DNA from: Erysipelotrichaceae bacterium NK3D112
Lineage (GTDB): Bacteria > Bacillota_I > Bacilli_A > Erysipelotrichales > Erysipelotrichaceae
Assembly (NCBI GenBank): GCA_000701725.1
Contig: JNJQ01000006.1
Span: 62,001 to 126,000 of the forward strand
Direction: 5' to 3'
Length of the DNA stretch: 64,000 nucleotides
Position 1 is the stretch's first letter. Each line of letters opens with the position of its first letter. Below are positions 35,212 through 43,752 of the stretch, piece after piece. The position numbers were made by a program, and so were the translations under genes. Under the pieces are notes generated by a model. That model worked only from the letters and a program-made list of their open reading frames with translations, was not told the origin of the DNA and did no database searches.

Positions 35212-36325
35212 CGAACCAATATCAAGAGACGCCATTATCGTGCGCACCAGCCTGATCGGCATCGGCGCGAACATATTCCTGGCGGCATTCAAGGCAATGG
35301 CCGGTATTCTTGCCGGTTCCATCGCGGTCGTTCTTGACGCGGTGAACAACCTGTCCGATGCCATGTCCAGTTTAATCACCATCATCGGCACAAAGCTTGC
35401 CTCACGCAAGCCGGATGCCAAGCATCCTTACGGCTATGGAAGAATCGAATATCTCAGCGCAACGCTGATTTCGGTCATCGTTCTGTATGCCGGTGTGACA
35501 TCCCTTGTTGAATCGGTCAAGAAAATCATCAAACCGGAAGTTCCCGATTATTCGGTGCTTTCCCTGGTCATTATCGCCGCCGGCGTGATTGTGAAAATCC
35601 TGCTTGGCCGTTATGTCAAAAGCGTCGGTGAAAAGGTGAATTCCGATTCGCTGATCAACAGCGGCGAGGACGCCACCCTTGACTCAATCATCTCCGCATC
35701 CACTCTGGCAGCGGCCTTCATCTTCATGTGGACGGACATCTCGCTTGAGGCATATCTTGGCGCCATCATCTCCATCGTGATTATCAAGAGCGGCATCGAA
35801 ATGCTCAGCGCCATGATCAGCCGGATGCTTGGCGAGAGAGTGGATTCCGAACTTGCCAAGGAAATCAAGGCAACCGTGTGCAGTGTGGAAGGTGCCAGAG
35901 GCGCATATGATCTCTTCCTGCATGATTACGGTCCCGACCGGATGATGGGAAGCGTGCATGTGGAAGTTCCGGACACAATGACGGCGGATCAGCTGGACAT
36001 CATGACCAGAAAGATCCAGAACGCGGTGCTTGAAAAGCACAATGTGCTGATGACAGCGGTCGGCTTCTATTCCCACAACACAAAAAATGATGAAGCTGCC
36101 GAGATCTATGAGAACGTCCGCAAAATCGCGGCTGAGCATGAACATGTGCTTCAGATCCATGGTTTCTACTGCAATATCGAAACAAAAAAGATCCGCTTCG
36201 ATGCGGTCATCGGTTTCAAGGCTCCGGACAGAAATGCCGTATGGCATGCCCTGACCCGGGAGGTTGCGGAAGCTTATCCCGATTACAATGTCGTCATCGC
36301 CATGGACAGCGACACATCTGATTAA
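35198..36325 (+). CDS. Cation diffusion facilitator, probable Mn exporter
   Basis: The protein has 375 residues. The ATG overlaps the end of ohrR by 14 bp and TCTGGAGGAAG precedes it. Six membrane segments are followed by a cytoplasmic CDF domain (from about 210). Metal site residues: N-x-x-x-D in VNNLSD of TM2 and D-x-x-x-D in DATLD of TM5. This N/D set, with no His, is the pattern of Mn-exporting CDF proteins such as MntE. A long tail from about 290 has another ferredoxin-like part. Being in a peroxide-regulated operon fits control of Mn in oxidative stress. Confidence 0.85.
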   Translation: MTANNEPISRDAIIVRTSLIGIGANIFLAAFKAMAGILAGSIAVVLDAVNNLSDAMSSLITIIGTKLASRKPDAKHPYGYGRIEYLSATLISVIVLYAGVTSLVESVKKIIKPEVPDYSVLSLVIIAAGVIVKILLGRYVKSVGEKVNSDSLINSGEDATLDSIISASTLAAAFIFMWTDISLEAYLGAIISIVIIKSGIEMLSAMISRMLGERVDSELAKEIKATVCSVEGARGAYDLFLHDYGPDRMMGSVHVEVPDTMTADQLDIMTRKIQNAVLEKHNVLMTAVGFYSHNTKNDEAAEIYENVRKIAAEHEHVLQIHGFYCNIETKKIRFDAVIGFKAPDRNAVWHALTREVAEAYPDYNVVIAMDSDTSD

Positions 36326-36335
36326 CAGGAAAACA

Positions 36336-36369
36336 GAATTCACGGCACAGCTGTGGATTCTTTTTTTTT
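36336..36369 (+). terminator. Terminator after the cation exporter gene
   Basis: An 8-bp stem (36336-36343 with 36353-36360) with a run of nine T. Confidence 0.88.
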
Positions 36370-36424
36370 CAGCTCATCCGGCAGACAATGAAATTAAAAA
36401 ATTGAAAGAGTCAAAGAAGAATAT

Positions 36425-36454
36425 GAAAAATGCCGCCTGTCATTCAGGCGGCAT
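36425..36454 (-). terminator. Terminator of the CapA-like gene
   Basis: ATGCCGCCTG (36430-36439) with CAGGCGGCAT (36445-36454), T-tract on the minus strand. Confidence 0.88.
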
Positions 36455-36462
36455 GCACGATT

Positions 36463-37695
36463 CTAGAGACCGATTTCAAAGGAATCATCATAGGCGTGAA
36501 CGACATCGTCGATCATGTGCTGATAGAATTCCTGATAGCCCGGGAATACGGAATCATCGAGATCCTTGTACCAGTAGTTTTTGAATGTTTCGTAATATTC
36601 GGTCCAAGTGTACAGCAGATCAATCTTCACATCATCAATTGAAGTGGAGACGGAACCGTCGGGATTGATGGTTTTGTTCAGGACAAGGGATGCCCCGATA
36701 CCTGTGCTGACATCATCATAGGTGGTGTAATCCGGGAAAAGCTGACCGTTGATCATATTGCCCAGAGCATAGAAACAGATGGTCTTTCCGTCATTGAGCC
36801 ATTCCACCGGCTGAATGTTATGGGCATGGTTGCCGATGATGACATCCGCACCTGCGTCGGCCAGCTGCTGAGCCAGTCTCAGCTGTTCCTCATCCGGATT
36901 GTGGGTGTATTCTGTTCCCCAATGAATGGACACAATCACAAAGTCGGCTTCCTTGTCGGCTTCTGCGACAAGCGAGAGCATTTCATTCTCATAGCCGCGG
37001 TACTGGTTGACCATGTATTCGCGTCCAGGCGGGCAGAGGTTGCCGTTCATATCATAGGTCCATGCGGTAAAGGCATAGGTGATTCCGTTGATTTCGTGAA
37101 TGATGGAGGCATCATGATCCTCCTGCGAGACATAGATTCCGTCGGTGACAACCTCCGGATGCGCCTTCCAGAAGGCATCGGAGCCTTCCACGCCGGCTTC
37201 TCCTTTATCAAGGGAGTGGTTGTTTGCGGTTGATACCAGGTTGAATCCCTTTTCGATCATGTATTCGCCGAAGGACTGCGGACAGTTGAAATGAGGGAAC
37301 GGTGTGATGCCGAGCTCATCTCCGCCAAGGATGCATTCCTGGTTGTAAAAGGCAAGGTCATAGTTGGCGGCGATATCGGTGATGCCGTCCATCATCGGAT
37401 GCCAGTCATAGCTGCCGTCCTCAAGCCTTGCGTCATCGGAAACACCAACCTGGACCAATGCGTCGCCGATCATAAACAGCGAAGCGGTATGGACTTCCGG
37501 TTCAGGTTCAGGTGTTTTCAGAGGAAGTTCCTCTCTGCTTGTTTCCGGGGATGCGGTTTCCTTCTGTGTTTCTTCATGAACATTCTGTTTCGGCCGCATT
37601 ACTGCCCATACTCCGGTGAGTGCAAGCGCGCAGACAAGCGTTATCAATGTATAGAGAATCGATTTTCTCAGATGCCGTTTTCTTCTTTTTGCCAT
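36463..37695 (-). CDS. CapA-like (poly-gamma-glutamate type) membrane-anchored protein
   Basis: The protein has 410 residues. A basic N-terminus and a single membrane segment (about 14-33) are followed by a low-complexity Glu/Pro/Thr linker and a PGA_cap/CapA domain. It shows FMIGDALV, YNQECILGG, TANNHSLDKG, VSIHWGTEY and IGNHAHNIQPVE, the metallophosphatase-like motifs of CapA. CapA proteins take part in polyglutamate or envelope polymer export, but no capBC are nearby, so the substrate is unknown. The start codon follows a TGgTAAAAT -10 box by exactly 6 nt and lacks a Shine-Dalgarno site, suggesting a leaderless mRNA. Confidence 0.85.
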   Translation of the reverse strand: MAKRRKRHLRKSILYTLITLVCALALTGVWAVMRPKQNVHEETQKETASPETSREELPLKTPEPEPEVHTASLFMIGDALVQVGVSDDARLEDGSYDWHPMMDGITDIAANYDLAFYNQECILGGDELGITPFPHFNCPQSFGEYMIEKGFNLVSTANNHSLDKGEAGVEGSDAFWKAHPEVVTDGIYVSQEDHDASIIHEINGITYAFTAWTYDMNGNLCPPGREYMVNQYRGYENEMLSLVAEADKEADFVIVSIHWGTEYTHNPDEEQLRLAQQLADAGADVIIGNHAHNIQPVEWLNDGKTICFYALGNMINGQLFPDYTTYDDVSTGIGASLVLNKTINPDGSVSTSIDDVKIDLLYTWTEYYETFKNYWYKDLDDSVFPGYQEFYQHMIDDVVHAYDDSFEIGL

Positions 37696-37701
37696 GATTG
37701 T

Positions 37702-37710
37702 ATTTTACCA
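37702..37710 (-). promoter_or_regulatory. Extended -10 of the CapA-like gene, leaderless arrangement
   Basis: On the minus strand TGgTAAAAT is followed by ACAATC and then the ATG, so the predicted transcription start is the A of the start codon. Confidence 0.6.
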
Positions 37711-37713
37711 CTG

Positions 37714-37739
37714 AAAAAGCTCTCAGAAATGAGAGCTTT
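37714..37739 (-). terminator. Terminator of the ABC exporter operon
   Basis: A 10-bp stem (37716-37725 with 37730-37739), then TTTTT on the minus strand. The stop codon TAA (37738-37740) lies in the first arm. Confidence 0.85.
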
Positions 37740-39603
37740 AAGCGGCAGCCTGTTCAAACTGCGAGTTGTAGAGTTTTGCGTAGAAGCCTCCCTTTTCCAG
37801 AAGCTCCTCATGATGACCGATCTCCACGATATCGCCATGGTCCATGACGATGATCATGTCCGCGTTGCGGATGGTGGAAAGACGGTGGGCGATGACGAAG
37901 GAGGTTCTTCCCTTCATCAGTTTTTCCATGCCTTTCTGGATCAGAATTTCCGTTCTGGTGTCGACCGAGGATGTGGCCTCATCCAGAATCAGAATCTTCG
38001 GATCGGACAGGAAGGCGCGGGCGATGGTCAGCAGCTGTTTCTGACCCTGTGAGATATTGGTGGATTCCTCGTTGATCACGGTCTGATAGCCGTCCTCAAG
38101 GGTGCGGATGAAGTGATCCACATAGGCTTCCTCGGCAGCTTTGACAACCTCCTCATCACTGGCGTCGGTTCTGCCATAGCGGATATTGTCCATGATCGTG
38201 CCGGAATGGAGCCATGCGTCCTGCAATACCATGCCGAAGCAGTCCCGAAGATCCTTTCTGGTCAGATCGGTTGTCTTTTTGCCGTCGATATAGATATGAC
38301 CGCTGTTGAGATCATAGAAGCGCATGAGCAGCTTGACAATGGTTGTCTTGCCGGCACCGGTGGGACCGACGATGGCAACCTGGGAACCTCTTGCGATATA
38401 AGCCGAGAAGTCATGGATGATGACCTTGTCGGGGTTGTATCCGAAGACCACATTCTCAAATGTGACATTGCCCTTGATGCGGATGTTTCCTTCCTCATCG
38501 CGGATATTGATCGGATTCTCACAGTCCGGAGTTTCCTCTTCCTCTTCAAGGAATTCGAAGACTCTCTCCGCGGCAGCCGCGGTGGCCTGCAGAATGTTCA
38601 TGATCTGGGCGGTCTGGGTGATCGGCTGATTGAAGTTTCTGACATACTGGATGAAAGCCTGGATGTCACCGATCGCAAGACCGTTGTGAATGGCCAGATA
38701 GCCACCGAGCACACAGCAGCCGACATAGCCGACATTGCCGATGAAATTGGTGATCGGCTGCATCATGCCGGACATGAACTGGGCTTTCCATGCGGCATCG
38801 TAAAGCTTGTTGTTGAGCTCATGGAATTCCCTGACCGATCTTTCCTCGCCATTGAATGCCTTCATGACAATATGGCCGCCATACATTTCCTCGATGTGTC
38901 CGTTCACATTTCCGAGTGTGCTCTGCTGGGCTTTGAAGTACTTCTGCGAATGGGTTACCACAAAGGCCGCGCAGATGCCGGAAAGGGGCACAACGACAAG
39001 CGCCATGATGGTCAATTGCCATGAGATGGAAAGCATCATGTACAGAACGCCGCAGATGGTGACCAGTGAGGTGAACACCTGCTGGATGGACTGGTTGAGC
39101 GACTGGGAAACGACCGCGACGTCATTGGTGATTCTGGAAAGCACTTCGCCATGGGTCTGGGTATCGAAGTATTTCAGCGGCATGCGGTTGATCTTTTCGG
39201 AGATCTCCTTTCTTAACCGGTAGGTGATGCTCTGGGTGACCCCCGCCATCAGCCAGCCCTGGAAATAATTGAAGATGACCGAACAGATATAGATGCCAAG
39301 CAGTGTTTTGAGAATATTGCCGATTTTCGCGAAATCGATGGAACCGGTGCCGGAGTATTTGGCAACCAGTCCCTCGGCAAGGGTGGTAGTGGCGGAACCG
39401 AGGATTCTCGGTCCGATGATGCCGAATATGGTGGAGCCCACGGCAAACAGAACGATAATGATGATCTGCGCGTAATAGGGACGCATATAGCGGATCAGCT
39501 TGGCGATGGTGCCCTTGAAGTTTTTGGCCTTGTCGCCGGCCACCATGCCTCGGCCCGGTCCGCCCGGTCCTCTTTGCACGCGGGGATTTCTTCTTTCACT
39601 CAT
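37738..39603 (-). CDS. ABC exporter subunit with canonical ATPase site
   Basis: The protein has 621 residues: six membrane segments (about 30-330) and an ATPase. Walker A is GPTGAGKTT, Walker B LILDEATSSVD has the catalytic Glu, and the signature is ISQGQ instead of LSGGQ. Together with the upstream protein it forms a heterodimer in which this subunit's Walker motifs pair with the partner's VSGGQ to give the one competent site. Its ATG overlaps the partner's stop codon by 4 bp. The N-terminal 25 residues are Gly/Pro/Arg rich. Multidrug or lipid export is typical of the family; the substrate is unknown. Confidence 0.9.
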   Translation of the reverse strand: MSERRNPRVQRGPGGPGRGMVAGDKAKNFKGTIAKLIRYMRPYYAQIIIIVLFAVGSTIFGIIGPRILGSATTTLAEGLVAKYSGTGSIDFAKIGNILKTLLGIYICSVIFNYFQGWLMAGVTQSITYRLRKEISEKINRMPLKYFDTQTHGEVLSRITNDVAVVSQSLNQSIQQVFTSLVTICGVLYMMLSISWQLTIMALVVVPLSGICAAFVVTHSQKYFKAQQSTLGNVNGHIEEMYGGHIVMKAFNGEERSVREFHELNNKLYDAAWKAQFMSGMMQPITNFIGNVGYVGCCVLGGYLAIHNGLAIGDIQAFIQYVRNFNQPITQTAQIMNILQATAAAAERVFEFLEEEEETPDCENPINIRDEEGNIRIKGNVTFENVVFGYNPDKVIIHDFSAYIARGSQVAIVGPTGAGKTTIVKLLMRFYDLNSGHIYIDGKKTTDLTRKDLRDCFGMVLQDAWLHSGTIMDNIRYGRTDASDEEVVKAAEEAYVDHFIRTLEDGYQTVINEESTNISQGQKQLLTIARAFLSDPKILILDEATSSVDTRTEILIQKGMEKLMKGRTSFVIAHRLSTIRNADMIIVMDHGDIVEIGHHEELLEKGGFYAKLYNSQFEQAAA

Positions 39604-41759
39604 ACGCCGAGTTCCTCCTGGCTGAGCTGTGAGTATGCAATTTCCTGATATACCTCACAGTTTTTCATCAGCTCCGCGTGTTTTCCCTGACCGGCAATTC
39701 TGCCCTGGTCAAGGACGATGATTCTGTCCGCGTGCATGATCGTGCTGATGCGCTGGGCAACGATGAAGACGGTTGCCTTTGTTTCACGGATCATCCGGTT
39801 CAGCGCCTCACGCAGTTTCGCGTCGGTCTGGTAATCCAGCGCGCTGAATGTGTCATCGAAGATATAGACTCTGGCATCCTTGGTCAATGCGCGGGCAATC
39901 GAAAGACGCTGTTTCTGTCCGCCGGAGACATTGGTGCCGCCCTGGGAGATGGGCTCTTCAATGCCGTGTTCCATGCGGTCGACAAACTCGGCAGCCTGGG
40001 AAACCTCAAGCGCTCTGCGCATGGTCTGCTCGGAAGCATTCTCATCGGCATATTTCAGGTTGGATTCCACGGTTCCCGAGAACAGGATGCCCTTCTGGGG
40101 CACATAGCCGATCAAAGAACGCAGGTCTTTCTGGCTGAATTCACGGATATCCGTGCCGCCATAGCGGACAGCGCCTTCGGTGACATCGAAGAAACGCGGA
40201 AGCAGATTGATCAGTGTGGATTTGCCGCTGCCGGTGGAGCCGATGAAGGCCACGGTCTCACCGGGTTCAGCCGTGAAGCTGATATCTTCCAGCACGTTCA
40301 TCTCCGCCTTGGGATAGCGGAAATTCACATGGTCAAAGGTGATTGTCTGAGCGCCCTGGGGCAGGGGTTTGGGATTCTCCGGATCATGGATGGAAGGCTC
40401 TGTTTCCAGCACTTCGAAGATACGTCTTGCCGAAACGGCGGAGCGGGGAATCATGATGAAGATCATTGCCACGATCATGAAGGAAATCAGCACGTGGGTG
40501 GAGTATTGCAGGAAAGCCATCATATCGCCGATCTGCATTGCGCCGATATCGATCTGGTTGGCTCCGATCCAGATGATCAGGATGGAGACGGTGCTCATGA
40601 TGAATGTCATGACCGGAGAAATGACCGCCATGACACGATTCAGATAGATATTGAGCTTTGTGAGATCGGAGTTGGCCTCATCAAAGCGTTCTTCTTCTGT
40701 TTTCTGGTTGTTGAAGGCGCGGATGACAAGCATGCCTTCAAGCTGTTCACGGGTGACCAGGTTCAGCCGGTCAACCATCTTCTGAACAATACGGAATTTG
40801 GGAATGGTGACGGAATAGGTGATGATCATCAGCCCGATCATCAGCAGAACCGCCCATCCCAGCACTGCGGCAAGGCTCTTGTATCTCAGCACTTTAAATA
40901 AGGAAGTGAGTCCCATCATCGGCGCGAAGAGCACAATCCTCAACATCATCGTGATGATCTGCTGTACCTGCTGCACATCATTGGTGGTGCGGGTGATCAG
41001 CGATGCGGTGGAGAACTTCGAGAATTCCTCGGAAGAGAATGATTCCACTCTTGCAAAGATGTCATCGCGCATATTGCGGCAGGCGCCGGTCGCGGTTCTT
41101 GCGGCAAGGAATGAGGAGGCCATCGCGGCAAGAGAAGCGCATAAGGCGATTCCCAGCATGAGCAGTCCCTCGTGCAGGATGAAGTCATTCTGCATCTTTT
41201 CGGTGTTGAGGCCGATCAGATTGTATTCATTCCTGACCATCATGATCTTCAGGGCTTTCAGGTTGTCTTCTGTATAGCCTTCGAGCTGCTGATCCGCCAT
41301 CTTCATGATGTCCTGCGCCATCGCGGGATTGACTTCCAGAGCGCTCCACAGCTGAGCCGGATCCGTTTCGCCGGACGGATTCATATTCAGCACGGAAGCG
41401 ATCATGAATGTTTTTTCGACAGACGCGGAAGATGTTTCGGACCCTTCCTTCTGAATCCATACCGGACTGCCGTTTGCGTCAGCGGGATAACCCGGATCAG
41501 AGGTGTTCACCAGCTGATAAGTGTTTTCAAACTCATTGGTTTCGCTCTCACTCATGAAGTATTTCATGTGCGAGGCGGTCTCTTCACTGATTGTTCCGGG
41601 CTGCGGGCTTGTGATGCCTCCGTACTGGATGCCGTAGGTGACAATCCGCGACATATAGTCGGGCAGGGCAAGGTCAAACTGGACCTGTGCGAACACAAGC
41701 GCAACAATTGCAATCACCGACAGCCAGAATGGTTTCAGGTAGCGCATTGCTTTGATCAT
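39600..41759 (-). CDS. ABC exporter subunit with degenerate ATPase site and long outer loop
   Basis: The protein has 719 residues. TM1 (about 10-30) is followed by an insertion of about 160 residues before TM2 (about 205-225), so a large extracellular domain is predicted; such exporters usually have a loop of under 20 residues there. Walker A is GSTGSGKST and the signature VSGGQ is good, but Walker B ends FDDTFSALD, with Asp in place of the catalytic Glu. This is the degenerate half of a heterodimeric exporter with the 621-residue partner. The ribosome site AAAGG is weak and 11 nt away. No regulator sits in the operon; the neighbour is a divergent sce7726 gene. Confidence 0.9.
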   Translation of the reverse strand: MIKAMRYLKPFWLSVIAIVALVFAQVQFDLALPDYMSRIVTYGIQYGGITSPQPGTISEETASHMKYFMSESETNEFENTYQLVNTSDPGYPADANGSPVWIQKEGSETSSASVEKTFMIASVLNMNPSGETDPAQLWSALEVNPAMAQDIMKMADQQLEGYTEDNLKALKIMMVRNEYNLIGLNTEKMQNDFILHEGLLMLGIALCASLAAMASSFLAARTATGACRNMRDDIFARVESFSSEEFSKFSTASLITRTTNDVQQVQQIITMMLRIVLFAPMMGLTSLFKVLRYKSLAAVLGWAVLLMIGLMIITYSVTIPKFRIVQKMVDRLNLVTREQLEGMLVIRAFNNQKTEEERFDEANSDLTKLNIYLNRVMAVISPVMTFIMSTVSILIIWIGANQIDIGAMQIGDMMAFLQYSTHVLISFMIVAMIFIMIPRSAVSARRIFEVLETEPSIHDPENPKPLPQGAQTITFDHVNFRYPKAEMNVLEDISFTAEPGETVAFIGSTGSGKSTLINLLPRFFDVTEGAVRYGGTDIREFSQKDLRSLIGYVPQKGILFSGTVESNLKYADENASEQTMRRALEVSQAAEFVDRMEHGIEEPISQGGTNVSGGQKQRLSIARALTKDARVYIFDDTFSALDYQTDAKLREALNRMIRETKATVFIVAQRISTIMHADRIIVLDQGRIAGQGKHAELMKNCEVYQEIAYSQLSQEELGV

Positions 41760-41831
41760 ATTGATATGAGCCTTTCTGTAATCTTGTTACCTTGCAATAT
41801 TAGCTCAAACTGGCATTGAAAGGAAGGCACA

Positions 41832-41840
41832 TGCTAACAT
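41832..41840 (+). promoter_or_regulatory. Extended -10 of the sce7726 gene, leaderless arrangement
   Basis: TGcTAACAT is followed by GAGATC and then ATG 41847; no Shine-Dalgarno site is close enough. Confidence 0.5.
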
Positions 41841-41846
41841 GAGATC

Positions 41847-42446
41847 ATGACACTTTGTGACAGGGATATCCGCGGACCGCTGTTTGACTTTCTGGAGCAG
41901 GAATACGGCGTGATCCGCATCATCGAGGAGAAGCAGACAGGCAGGGCGAGAGCGGATGTCGTCATGGTTCTGTATGACAGACTTTGCGGTATCGAAATCA
42001 AAAGTGACGCGGACACATACGTCTGTCTGAAAAACCAGGTGAAATACTACAACCAGTATTTTGATCTGAATTATGTCGTGTGCGGAACCAGTCACGCCGC
42101 CCATATCGATGAACATGTGCCCTCCTTCTGGGGCATCATCACGGCGGAGGCGGAAAACGGCACAATCGATTTTTATATCAAACGCAGGCCGCTTCCCAAT
42201 CCGAAAATGAAGCCGGAAAAGAAAATCACGCTTTTATGGAGACCGGAGCTGGCCGAAATCCAGCGGAAATACCATCTGCCTGCTTACCGGCAGAAATCCA
42301 AGCAGTTTGTGCAGGCAAAGATTCTGGAAAAACTGGATGCGCAGGATCTTCACACCGAGATCTCGGCCGCATTGTTTGAACGGGACTATACGCTGATTCA
42401 GGATCAGCTGGATGAATACAGAAAAGAACACGGGAGAGGAAGATGA
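41847..42446 (+). CDS. sce7726 family PD-(D/E)XK nuclease-like protein
   Basis: The protein has 199 residues. The start TLCDRDIRGPLFDFL and the core RADVVMVL...GIEIKSDADTY carry the D-(x)n-E-x-K pattern of PD-(D/E)XK nucleases; sce7726 proteins are this type. The partner function of sce7726 proteins is not well known; they may be restriction-like or defence-linked. The Glu and Lys of the active-site EIK are present, so the nuclease may be active. The last four bases overlap the start of the MocR-like gene (ATGA), so the two are translated together. The start codon is exactly 6 nt after a -10 box. Confidence 0.78.
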   Translation: MTLCDRDIRGPLFDFLEQEYGVIRIIEEKQTGRARADVVMVLYDRLCGIEIKSDADTYVCLKNQVKYYNQYFDLNYVVCGTSHAAHIDEHVPSFWGIITAEAENGTIDFYIKRRPLPNPKMKPEKKITLLWRPELAEIQRKYHLPAYRQKSKQFVQAKILEKLDAQDLHTEISAALFERDYTLIQDQLDEYRKEHGRGR

Positions 42447-43513
42447 AAAAGGAACAGCCCAAATATCTCTCATTGTATGAGGAAATCCGTGAGGCAATCG
42501 TGAACGGCTCCTTTCCTTACGGCTCAAAGATACCCTCCAAGCGTCTGATGGCCCAGGAAAAGGGACTCAGCCTGATCAGTGTGGAACATGCCTATGAGCT
42601 GCTCAATGAGGAAGGCTATATCGAGGCGAGAATGCGCAGCGGCTATTATGTCATCTACCGCGAGAATGATCTGATCCATGTGGAAAAGACTAAGGCGGTG
42701 AATGAGAAAAAGACACAGACGGATGAATATGTCTTCCCCGTTTCCGTGTATATGTCAGCGATGCGCGGAGTGCTGGCAGAAAAAGGGGATCAGCTGCTGG
42801 TCAGAACCGAAGGAAGGGGAAGCCAGGAAATCCGCAGCGCCATCGCTTCCTATCTCAACCGCTCCCGCGGCATGCGCGTCAAGCCGGACCAGGTTGTCAT
42901 CGGTTCCGGTTCGGAATATCTATACTCCCTGATCGTGCAGCTGCTTGGCAGAGACCGTCTCTATGCCGTGGAGGATCCGTGCTATGACAATATCATCCGC
43001 ATGTATGAGCACAACGATGTGAAAACCGATCATCTGAAACTCGGCGCCAACGGCATCCGCAGCGATGAGCTTTCCCGCACAAAGGCATCCGTTCTTCATG
43101 TGACGCCTTATCACAGCTATCCGAGCGGCCGCAGCACCGACGCCTCCAAGCGCATGGAATACATCCGCTGGGCGGAAAAACATAACGCATTCATCGTTGA
43201 GGATGATTATGAATCCGAGTTTTCGCCATTGCTGAAAGTGCAGCAGACGCTGTTTTCCATCGAGCCGGTGAAACATGTGATTTATCTGAATACTTTCACC
43301 CGCACGATCGCTCCCTCGATCAGGGTCGGCTATATGATTCTGCCTGAGGCATATACGGAAGAATTTCTGGAAAAAATGTCTTCCTCCTCATGCACGGTTT
43401 CCGCGCTTTCGCAGTATGTGATCGCCCGTCTGCTCAATGACGGAAGCTTTGAGAGACACATAAACAGAGTCAGAAGAAAACTGCGCCGGAACATGCAGTA
43501 CGAAACCGAATAA
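42443..43513 (+). CDS. Truncated MocR/GntR-like regulator with Arg at the PLP lysine position
   Basis: The protein has 356 residues; MocR/PdxR proteins usually have about 450-480. The N-terminal winged helix (YLSLYEEIREAIVNGSF, SVEHAYELLNEEG) is intact. The aminotransferase-like part follows, with GSGSEYLYSL and EDDYESEF, but the lysine that binds PLP, normally in the S-K-(S/T)-L motif, is Arg287 in TFTRTIAPSIRVGY. It ends soon after ERHINRVRRKL and lacks the last 90-100 residues. I found no continuation in other frames; AT-rich DNA follows. It may be a decaying gene or a regulator that no longer uses PLP. It is fused in translation to the sce7726 gene. Confidence 0.8.
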   Translation: MKKEQPKYLSLYEEIREAIVNGSFPYGSKIPSKRLMAQEKGLSLISVEHAYELLNEEGYIEARMRSGYYVIYRENDLIHVEKTKAVNEKKTQTDEYVFPVSVYMSAMRGVLAEKGDQLLVRTEGRGSQEIRSAIASYLNRSRGMRVKPDQVVIGSGSEYLYSLIVQLLGRDRLYAVEDPCYDNIIRMYEHNDVKTDHLKLGANGIRSDELSRTKASVLHVTPYHSYPSGRSTDASKRMEYIRWAEKHNAFIVEDDYESEFSPLLKVQQTLFSIEPVKHVIYLNTFTRTIAPSIRVGYMILPEAYTEEFLEKMSSSSCTVSALSQYVIARLLNDGSFERHINRVRRKLRRNMQYETE

Positions 43514-43518
43514 GTACC

Positions 43519-43546
43519 TTTACTTTCATAGATTATTTGTTAATAT
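43519..43546 (+). promoter_or_regulatory. Promoter of the purine operon
   Basis: TTTACT (43519-43524), 16 bp, TAATAT (43541-43546); predicted transcription start is near 43553. Confidence 0.55.
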
Positions 43547-43552
43547 ATGTGT

Positions 43553-43740
43553 GCACTTCAGTTTGGTAACGGAAACCCCGTCGGGTTGAAAGGATGGAGC
43601 TATGGCGTCTGTTGTTGTGACTCTCCGAACAAAAGAAGGAACAAAGTGCTGCCGGAAGGATATCCGCGCAGTCGGCTTTTTAACAGCGAAATCAGAAAAG
43701 AAATGATCAGCCTTTGGATTACCCGGAGGCTGTTTTTTAT
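43553..43740 (+). promoter_or_regulatory. Structured leader RNA of the purine operon, class unknown
   Basis: About 200 nt precede purE. I see a closing helix CUUC-A-GUUUGG (43556-43566) with CCGAAC-AAAA-GAAG (43625-43638), an inner hairpin AACCC/GGGUU (43574-43587), a hairpin CUGCCGGA/UCCG-C-GCAG (43649-43671) followed by CGGCUUUUU, and a full terminator (43708-43738). It does not match purine, ZTP, PRPP/ykkC or preQ1 riboswitch consensus motifs that I know. It is a candidate attenuator or riboswitch for the pur genes. Confidence 0.55.
43708..43738 (+). terminator. Regulatory terminator just before purE
   Basis: A stem of up to 10 bp (CAGCCTTTGG with CCCGGAGGCTG) is followed by six T, 15 nt before the purE ATG. 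Its place upstream of the first gene suggests attenuation. Confidence 0.8.
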
Positions 43741-43752
43741 ACAGGAGGAGAT

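Noticed and set aside
37738-41759. Frameshifted or broken ABC exporter pair
   Set aside because: The Asp in Walker B and the ISQGQ signature are the expected asymmetric pattern of heterodimeric exporters, not damage.
43553-43740. Purine, ZTP, PRPP/ykkC or preQ1 riboswitch identity for the purE leader
   Set aside because: The conserved cores of these classes are not seen, so I left the class open.
43514-43752. Hidden C-terminal part of the MocR-like gene after a frameshift
   Set aside because: Translation of the following DNA in the other frames gives no aminotransferase-like sequence.
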